DNA from: Timema cristinae
Taxonomy: Eukaryota > Arthropoda > Insecta > Phasmatodea > Timematidae
Reading direction: 5' to 3'
DNA: 64,000 bases
Assembly (NCBI GenBank): GCA_039000515.1
Contig: JBCFYV010011172.1
Coordinates: 78,769,846 to 78,833,845 of the forward strand
Shown: one piece after another, positions 57,501-64,000 of the stretch
Layout of the letters: every line of letters starts with the position of its first letter
Position numbering within the stretch: the first letter of the stretch is position 1
Notes under the pieces: generated by a model
What the model was told of the DNA's origin: nothing
The model's input: the letters and a program-made list of their open reading frames with translations, nothing else
Databases searched by the model: none
Translations under genes and position numbers: made by a program

Positions 57501-58163
57501 ACCAAATGTACATATAGAGCCATGAGTAATAGTAGCTATAAAACAATTTTTTTTTAAATATAGATATTTCTGCTGACAATAAAGGTAACACAATGGACAA
57601 TGATTAAACACACCAACCAGGAAGAAACACACTTCTTTAAATATTGGCACTAACAACCAAAGCTAACAAAAATGGTGTATCATGGAATCAATTGATCTTC
57701 TTTACAACATTTGTCTTCACAATGATGCCAACTAAAAGTTTTAAAATGTCCAATAATATGGTAACAACAGGGAAGTAGCACAGGGACAAAAATATGGGAC
57801 ACATATTTAATTTATAGAATATACACAAAAAATATAAATATTTTGACTTTTGATTTGAATTCTTAGTAATATATTCTTTCCCTAGGGTGTTAAAATATAT
57901 TATTCACATATTGTAAGACAGGATAAAACTAAAAATAACACTTTAAACTGTGAATTGGGACACCCATTTTAATACTACATTAGTTCAAAGGTTGTGTAGT
58001 TTCATACAACTTAACAAATTTACCAATTTTAAAAATATATTTATAAATCAAGATGTTTCTTGCTGATAATATGGTTTTGTTTCAATTTTATTATCTCTTA
58101 GTTTATTTACTGATAATACATATATTTCCGGACACCAAAAGTGCTTTATTTTTGGAATGACCC
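54526..58163 (-). mobile_element. Second transposon of the unnamed type (element 2), decayed
   Basis: TIRs: TGGTCATTCCAAAAATA at 54526 and the complement of GGGTCATTCCAAAAATA ending at 58163, with ATATA on both sides (54521-54525, 58164-58168). Length 3638 bp. The start matches element 1 (GGGT[T/G]ATTG). Subterminal direct repeats with GGGACACATATTT occur at about 55085 and 57806. It holds a decayed transposase on the minus strand. Confidence 0.75.
55214..57271 (-). pseudogene. Element 2 transposase pseudogene
   Basis: From ATG at 57271: MPLTAAEKQRQYRERRKKDK, then a basic region with stops. About 56560-56430: TVDKRDTC, then IHIDVSKNYNCKLAEEVQCH (first D). 56345-56200: ASRNQIALHTGVLYCK and PSAIWPHLAPIMNF. 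56190-56120: LHAFSDGPCTQYRQK (second D). 56050-55980: HGKGAADGIGAVLKRTADRL. The C-terminal module 55528-55214 is still open: GVYMLVQIKGGKGNSTKYKY, DNGDIKVMFLRAVD, YVKFDQVLEVLETP. Same domain order as element 1 with roughly 40 per cent identity in the conserved blocks by eye. The codon matching E278 of element 1 is now a stop. Confidence 0.8.
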
Positions 58164-58168
58164 ATATA

Positions 58169-58756
58169 CATGTCACATCTGGACCTATATTTATATTTCA
58201 GATTCAGAACATAATTCTGAAATCTTGATTTCAAACCACCAATGCATCCTATTTCCCTATTCTTTGTGTTTGAATATGTTTTAATGTATTGCACAGCTAT
58301 GATGTATTATTTTAGTAACCTAATTTTTTTAATAAATAAATTATGAATGATTAAAATATATCGTGTCTACTCAACTTGACTTATGAAATTCCCTACCTTT
58401 TCCTAAAATTCCCAACTCAAAAGTATGTCACACACGTCTATCCACTCCACCTCCCTTCCCAACTACATCTTTTAAAAATCTTTATAATGAATAATAGTAC
58501 GTTTTGAAATTAAAATAAACTTTCTTTTGTATTAAAATAGTCTAGGCCTACTAGGAATTATAAAATATATTATACAGCTACAAAAAAAACCCAGTTTGAA
58601 TCACATTGCAATTTACTGATTCAGTGATTATTATATAATATCATATTTTAAGTAAACAACATTTTCTCGGATTTTTAATGTTATTTAAGAAATTCCTGAC
58701 TTAATTCAGTTTTTCCCCCGACCCCTTAAAATTCCCCGATGGTAGGCACCCTGAAA
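58169..58756. other. Possible right half of a non-autonomous hAT repeat
   Basis: It ends with the complement of CAGGGTGCCTACCATCGGGG, a hAT-type terminus. The left half would be the sequence before 54520 (TGCCTACCAGTACCC), with element 2 inserted between. AT-rich inside, non-coding. Confidence 0.35.
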
Positions 58757-59487
58757 AAGGTGTAGAGGAAAAAATTTGAAACATTTGTTATGTTTAGTTA
58801 AGTTTTTTTTCAATCTATGTATATTTAAATAAATTTATCTAGGTTCAATTTATAAAACAAATGTATTTAGATGTGCAATATTCCAAATATCCTCTCAATA
58901 AAGGAAATTCTGTGGATCAATTTAAACATAAAATATTTTCAATGGTTTGCATAAAAGTAAATAAATAAGCTCCCAAGAAAGATTTTATGATTACCTTAAA
59001 AGTGTTATAAACTATGCTAGCTTAACAATGTTGTGGCAATAATCATGAGCTGTCTATTATAGATTTCATACATAGATGCACAAAGCTTTTTTTATTTCTG
59101 AAATGAATGGAATCAAAACCAAGTACAATTATTGATACGTGCATAATGTTGAGGAAATTTTGTTCTATTACCAATTTTTATTTTAGAGTGTATGACTTTT
59201 CTTAATGTTTATAGTTGTACCTTCCATATTTCTTTGAAACTATTACCAAAGTACAAATAGGTCTTATTAAACTTTTTAACGAGTTTAGGAAATGCAGTGA
59301 ATATTGATACTACTTACAAACATATCAGCTGTATTATTTTAATGAATGAGCATGCAAGTAGATAATGAAAATCTGATCAATCTAGGTAGTATGAAAATCA
59401 GGGTGCAACTATTTGGATTGTACAAAAAAAACAAATGTTGCCAAGAACACATAATTGCACTGCATTTTGACTAGTAATCCAAACTAT
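58757..59487. other. 3' flank of the zinc-finger gene
   Basis: AT-rich, no ORF. On the minus strand AATAAA-type signals occur near 59173 and 59093 and could end the zinc-finger transcript. Confidence 0.4.
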
Positions 59488-61275
59488 TTAGCCCTCTGTG
59501 TTTACTGGCTCCCTGGCATGATGAATCTTAATGTGTTTGTTATGGTTAGACTTTGTCGTCGATGCTTTGCCGCAAATGTGGCAAGCAAACGGACGGGCGC
59601 CGCTATGCACTCGCAAGTGTTCCTTCAAGTAGTAACTGCGGTGGAAAGTCTTGTGGCAGATGCTGCAGGCGTATGATTTGTTTGTCTCATGCTCTCGAAC
59701 ATGCCGAATACAATTGTATTTTCGTATAAACTGTGCACCACAGAAATTGCAAGTGTATGGGCGTACATTTCGGTGTGAATTAATGTGTGACACATAGTCT
59801 GAGCGACGAATGAAAGCACTTTTGCAAAGAGTGCACTTGAATGGCTTGGACGAACGAGACGCATGCGTCCAGCGATGAAGCTGCAGATTCCACCTTGTGG
59901 TGAAATCTTTTCCACAAATGGGACAAGAGAAAGGTCGAAGTCCAGCATGAACACGTAAGTGAACAGCAAGTGATGTCTTGAGAAACATACCCCCACAAGT
60001 TGGACACTCTATATTCTCAGTCTCTCGAGTATTTTTTGAAATGTAGCTTTGATCATGAGCCCTGCGAATATGTCTTGTCAAGCTTGCTTCATGGACAAAG
60101 CGTTCGCTGCAATACATACACGACTTAGGTTTCTCGCTGTGAATCTCTTGATGCCAGACCAACTTCTTTTTAGAGTGAAATATCTCACCACAGTGGCAGA
60201 TGAAATCTTTTACCTTCTTCTTTAGTTTCAGGTGATACTTATTTTTGTGTTGTATAAGATTGCTGTAGCGGCGGAATGTTTCATCACACATAGGACACTT
60301 CAAAGGGGCATTACCTGTATGGGAATTGCTATGCTCTAACAACTTCTGTCTAGTAATGAAACCCTTATCACAGACAGTACACTTATAAGGTTTAATACCA
60401 AGGTGTCGCCTAATATGGAGGCTCATGTTTTGCCGCCGGTAAAAATACTTGCCGCAATGTGAACATTCTAATGGGTGTACCCTGTAGTGTAGAGTTAACT
60501 GGGATTCAGAACCCAAGTCTTTTTTACAGGTCATGCATGTATATTTTGAGTTGCTCCTTCTTATATGTGCAGATGCAATATGATTTTTCAGCGCTTTGTC
60601 CGAAGGGAGCACTTGATGACATTTATTACATAAACGCTTACCATCCTGACTTTCTATCAATTCACTCTCAATTTTATTCTGCTCTCCCATAGACTCTAGT
60701 TCAATTTCAACTGGGAACTCTGCCCCACCCTCGTCAACCACACACATCTGTACTTCTTGGCCAATGTTAACATCTTCTTTCAGCATGCCAGGATCATTGT
60801 CCGTTTTGACGACCACTTGTTCAAAGTTTGTGTGATCCGCCTCAATGCAAAGTTTCCTCTCTTCATTGGTTTCTTCTTTCACCTTGCTACTCCGAGTCTT
60901 CCTCTTACCAGCACTCGGCTTTTTGGGTAGAGCCCTGGAATGGCCACTTGCACCCTCCCCTGGGTGACATGCTGCTTGGTGGACACGGCGTTCCTTTGGA
61001 CAGTTGAATGAATTACCACATGTCCAGCACATATACGAACGAAGAACCTTTGATTTTCGCTGGGTTTGTTGCTTTGACAAAGTGGATTTGTTTTTGTGAG
61101 TTTTACCACCCTCTTTAATGTTCTCATTGATGTTGCCAGTTTGTTGGGTGACAGTGTTAACTGTGGAAATTGTGTCCATGTTGCCTTCACCATCAGAGCC
61201 ATCAGACGCTTCCCAGCTTTCTCGTGCTAATAGGTCGTATGAAGCAGACACATCTTCATCTTCATTTCTGACAGC
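59488..61275 (-). CDS. C2H2 zinc-finger protein, last coding exon (14 fingers)
   Basis: About 595 residues open to the stop at 59488. An acidic start (NEDEDVSASYDLLARESWEA) and a basic, NLS-like stretch (KKPSAGKRKTRSSKVKEE) surround one isolated finger (CWTCGNSF...HQAACH). Thirteen more follow from about residue 215 to the end, for example CSHCGKYFYRRQNMSLHIRR, CPICGKDFTTRWNLQLHRWT and CSICHKTFHRSYYLKEHLRV. One finger is atypical, with CxC instead of CxxC (FICHCGEIFHSKKKLVWHQE). Several linkers are TGxxP-like or HxGxRPF. Expected role: sequence-specific DNA-binding regulator in the nucleus; the target is unknown. There is no ATG at the 5' end of the open frame; the first in-frame Met is about residue 38, in EGNMDTIST. 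A good splice acceptor precedes GCTGTC at 61275, so at least one upstream exon is expected to the right. I do not recognise a specific orthologue. Confidence 0.85.
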   Translation of the reverse strand, partial: AVRNEDEDVSASYDLLARESWEASDGSDGEGNMDTISTVNTVTQQTGNINENIKEGGKTHKNKSTLSKQQTQRKSKVLRSYMCWTCGNSFNCPKERRVHQAACHPGEGASGHSRALPKKPSAGKRKTRSSKVKEETNEERKLCIEADHTNFEQVVVKTDNDPGMLKEDVNIGQEVQMCVVDEGGAEFPVEIELESMGEQNKIESELIESQDGKRLCNKCHQVLPSDKALKNHIASAHIRRSNSKYTCMTCKKDLGSESQLTLHYRVHPLECSHCGKYFYRRQNMSLHIRRHLGIKPYKCTVCDKGFITRQKLLEHSNSHTGNAPLKCPMCDETFRRYSNLIQHKNKYHLKLKKKVKDFICHCGEIFHSKKKLVWHQEIHSEKPKSCMYCSERFVHEASLTRHIRRAHDQSYISKNTRETENIECPTCGGMFLKTSLAVHLRVHAGLRPFSCPICGKDFTTRWNLQLHRWTHASRSSKPFKCTLCKSAFIRRSDYVSHINSHRNVRPYTCNFCGAQFIRKYNCIRHVREHETNKSYACSICHKTFHRSYYLKEHLRVHSGARPFACHICGKASTTKSNHNKHIKIHHAREPVNTEG

Positions 61276-61293
61276 CTGTTGGGGAAACAAATA
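61276..61293 (-). promoter_or_regulatory. 3' splice site of the zinc-finger exon
   Basis: The minus strand reads TATTTGTTTCCCCAACAG directly before codon GCT: a pyrimidine tract plus CAG. The exon begins in phase 0. Confidence 0.65.
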
Positions 61294-62818
61294 GGCTACA
61301 TGTATTAATGTAATTTTAAATTATTTAAATTTATTTTAAGTAAAAATATATATATTTGTGTCTATTTAAACAAAACTATCTGTAGGCTACAACATGTTTT
61401 AATTTAGTAACAGGAACTAAACACAAAATATGAACTTGGAGTAAGTTGAAATTTTAAAAAATATGAAAAGTCCAAATTAATGATTGGTCTAAAAAAACTA
61501 TTTGGAGGGTAGGCTGTCAATATTTATTACAAAAAATACAAAAATCCCATTTAGGCTCTTCTACAAAACAATGCATTGGACACAGTCAGATAATGTTAAT
61601 TTCTTGATGTTTGACAAATAGAATTAACAGCAAAAAAATAAAAATTTCTTATTTATTGGAGGTTTTAACATGCACTTTCTGACCTGACTGATTATATCAA
61701 CATACAAGAATTGTCTATGAGCGAGAGCAAAAGGATCTACCAATTTTGCCAGGAAAGGTATTTTCACAAAACCTTCTAAGGTTCTTTTACATGCCACATC
61801 AACAAGGGATCAATGGCTTTACTTCCCCTCCAAAGGAAGTAGTTATACAGATTTCTATTACTCAGGAAATATGTGCGTGATGTGAACCCACCAAGACCGA
61901 GGTTAACACACAATTGTTATAATAAAAATAAATGGCGTAGATAAGTAAATATAGTATCCTCAAACTATAAAATAACCAGTTAAAATCATATGTACACAAA
62001 GTTTGTCATGAATAGTTAAAAGGAGAAAATAGTCAAATCTTGATTCTAAAGAATTATTTGTGTCATAATCAACCTTAATGGATAATTAGTTGTAAAACTC
62101 TGATGAGTCGCATCACCTCACTTTTCAATAAGACTGATGATGACATAAAAATGTCTAAAGATCTCCATTAATAAAAATGCTTATGGGTGATTCCAGCATT
62201 ATGTGTTGTGACTTTCAGAGTCAATATTTTATAGTTTCAATTACATTTTTGGAGTGTAGTTTGAATAATTTTCAGCTATATTTTATTTCAACATATTAAA
62301 CTTTTTTATTTATTTTAAAATACATGATTGAAATATTTACATTTTTACTACGTTTTTCTACTATATTTTTTTTAAATGTTATGTGTGTGAGTCAGAGGAT
62401 TTCCACATTCTAACAAGGACATAATTACAATTATTTTACTGTTAATTCATTTGCTCTAATTATGCAGTTTGTATTATTTCCACTATTAATGAGTAAGATT
62501 ATTAATTGCATAGTGCCAACCAAAATGATTGCATTCACATCTTTGCTGCATAAAATTGTATGCATATATGTTATGTGTATTACTTACCAAATTTAACTTG
62601 AACTTTAAAATAAATCATAAATGAAGGTATGATGGAAAACTTTAAATTACATTATTTTATGTTTCAAGTTCTTTGTAAAAACTTTTTAAATAACATTTAA
62701 TATTTTCTATTTTATTAAGTGTTATATGTTTTAATAACTCTTTTAAAACTTTTAACCATTTTTAAATCAAGTTTTGAGTATTTCCCCCTTTTAATTATTG
62801 ACGACAAACATTGTGTTT
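61294..62818. other. Probable intron of the zinc-finger gene
   Basis: AT-rich, without other genes. It contains repeat C copy 2 (61645-61920, listed separately). The donor exon was not found within this window. Confidence 0.45.
61645..61920 (+). repeat. Interspersed repeat C, copy 2
   Basis: Same block order as 41755-41985: TGCACTTTCTGACCTGACTG, TTATATCAACATACAAGAAT, GGTTCTTTTACATGCCACAT, CAATGGCTTTACTTCCCCTC. Confidence 0.75.
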
Positions 62819-62833
62819 ACGATTTTAACTGTA

Positions 62834-63106
62834 TTATTATTATTAGCACCGCGTCTTACTACCCATTCGAGTTATACGCACTTACGCTAATGTGTAATGG
62901 AAGGGTGATTGTGAGATGAAATGAAGGACCTACAGTTTAACGTGGAATCCGAACCACGGTGGAGACCTGGCATTCCTCACATTCACAAGAAGTCTTGTCA
63001 GAGGTGAAGGAAGGGTTTGGTATTCAGATAAATCTTTGCCGGGACCGAGGATTGAACCCCGGCCGCCACACAGAAGTCTGACACCTTACCCCTAGACCAC
63101 CAGGTC
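62834..63106 (-). mobile_element. SINE-A copy 3, complete, 15-bp target duplication
   Basis: Flanked by ACGATTTTAACTGTA at 62819-62833 and 63107-63121. On the minus strand: head ACCTGGTGGTCTAGGGGTAA, B box GGGGTTCAATCCTCGGTCCC, body GGTTCGGATTCCACGTTAAA, conserved tail ATAACTCGAATGGGTAGTAA, and a TAATAATAA simple end. The long target duplication fits LINE-type target-primed insertion. Confidence 0.9.
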
Positions 63107-63121
63107 ACGATTTTAACTGTA

Positions 63122-63385
63122 AATTATTTTAATGTTTCTATAGCTTATATATTTACTTATCTAAAGACAATATTTTTTTACTATAAAATTTGCATTTTTT
63201 AATCCTATTTATTGTCAAACATCAAGAATCTAACAGTGCCTCAAGAAGATATCAAAATGTATCCTAAATTAAAAACCAATTATTAAAAAACAAATTATGG
63301 ATTTGACTTTTTAAGGAATTAACTTTGGCTTAAATTTAAATTTAGAATATGTAAACCATATTATAGTGTATTCCCATAAGTTTGA
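63122..63385. other. AT-rich spacer between two SINEs
   Basis: No feature supported. Confidence 0.4.
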
Positions 63386-63395
63386 CAACCTACTA

Positions 63396-63721
63396 TTATC
63401 ATTATCACTATTATTATATAATAAAGAAAATTGAAATTATTAATATTACTACTACCCGTTTGGATTATACGCATGTGCGCTAATGTGAAATGGTAGGGTG
63501 ATTGCGAGATGAAATGGAGGACCTACAGTTTAACGTGGGATCCGAACCATGGTGGAGGCCTGACATTCCACACACTCACAAGTTGTGATTAATACACTTC
63601 TTTGTCAGAGATGAAGGAAGGGTTTGGCAATCAGATAAATCTGTGTCAGGACCGAGGATTGAACCTCGGACCCCCAACACAGAAGTCTGACACCTTACCA
63701 CTAGACCGCCAGGTCATCATG
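63396..63721 (-). mobile_element. SINE-A copy 4, complete, 10-bp target duplication
   Basis: Flanked by CAACCTACTA at 63386-63395 and 63722-63731. Same head, boxes and body as copy 3; tail TATAATCCAAACGGGTAGTA, then an (ATT/ATC)n simple end. Confidence 0.9.
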
Positions 63722-63731
63722 CAACCTACTA

Positions 63732-64000
63732 ATTACAAATTTTGTTTCTTGATTCCAGCCATGTTTTAGGACTGATTGCACTTCTGACAGAACAAAATAG
63801 GATTTTTCTACTTTTTTGTGTTTTACATGATTCTAAAGGTGTTTTAAAATTTTCTTTTTCTTTTCTTTTCATGTTTTGACCACTTGATTGTTTAATTCAA
63901 ACTTTACTTGTAGTAGGCCTATGGTTACATAGTTTGTATATTCAATATAGGTCCTATAAGTATGGCATGCATGAAATTACCTCCTTAAATCAGTAAAACA
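63732..64000. other. No gene recognised
   Basis: AT-rich, possibly still intron or upstream region of the zinc-finger gene. Confidence 0.4.

Noticed and set aside
59455..60692. ORFs overlapping the zinc-finger exon in other frames, including 123-codon and 107-codon frames
   Set aside because: Shadows of the zinc-finger reading frame without own motifs.

Overview
The window is AT-rich, intron-bearing animal DNA crowded with transposon remains. tRNA-derived SINEs, decayed LINEs, hAT, Tigger/pogo and Harbinger-like elements, (AT)n/(AAT)n microsatellites and a Hop2 homologue together point to a large arthropod (probably insect) genome. The species cannot be named from the sequence. Only two ordinary host genes are visible: an intronless HOP2/PSMC3IP-like ORF (18236-18859, +) and the last coding exon of a 14-finger C2H2 zinc-finger gene (59488-61275, -) that starts at a splice acceptor.

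Layout. 0-9.8 kb: SINE end, a perfect-fold MITE, a short hAT MITE with 8-bp target duplication, a palindromic repeat, microsatellites, and a decayed repeat-encoded protein of a family I cannot name (5.87-8.18 kb). 9.8-16.3 kb: one LINE reverse-transcriptase copy split by three insertions, including a 3.29-kb non-autonomous hAT element whose 8-bp target duplication is intact. 16.3-19.6 kb: tandem repeats and the Hop2 ORF. About 19.6-31.2 kb: a pogo-like transposase pseudogene broken by a 246-bp MITE, by a DNA transposon of apparently unnamed type (TIRs GGGT[T/G]ATTGTCTACAAACTGG, single ORF of about 882 codons), and by a palindromic repeat. This block also contains a tandem duplication of about 4 kb, half of it full of single-base differences, that looks like an assembly artefact. 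33.2-41 kb: SINE-B, a fragment of a distant relative of the unnamed transposase, a complete but dead Tigger-like element, a ZMYM1-type hAT pseudogene and a Harbinger-like miniature. 41-48.9 kb: mostly non-coding with a degenerate tandem array and SINE pieces. 48.96-52.5 kb: two LINE fragments, one split by a MITE, one by a SINE. 54.5-58.2 kb: a second, decayed member of the unnamed transposon type with matching TIR start and ATATA target duplication. 59.5-64 kb: zinc-finger exon, intron or flank, and two SINE-A copies with 10-15 bp target duplications.

Main result. Three loci (22.2-30.3, 54.5-58.2, 33.6-34.0 kb) carry one transposase family with the motifs H[MI]D[FV]S[EK]NY, SD[SG]P[AC]TQYR[NQ]K and HGKGA[PA]DG[VI]GAV. 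Two of them are bounded by TIRs starting [G/T]GGT[N]ATT[S] and by ATATA(T) target duplications. The putative acidic residues fit a DDE-type integrase fold. The C-terminal module of this family also appears at the C-terminus of the unrelated pogo-like transposase into which the first copy is inserted.
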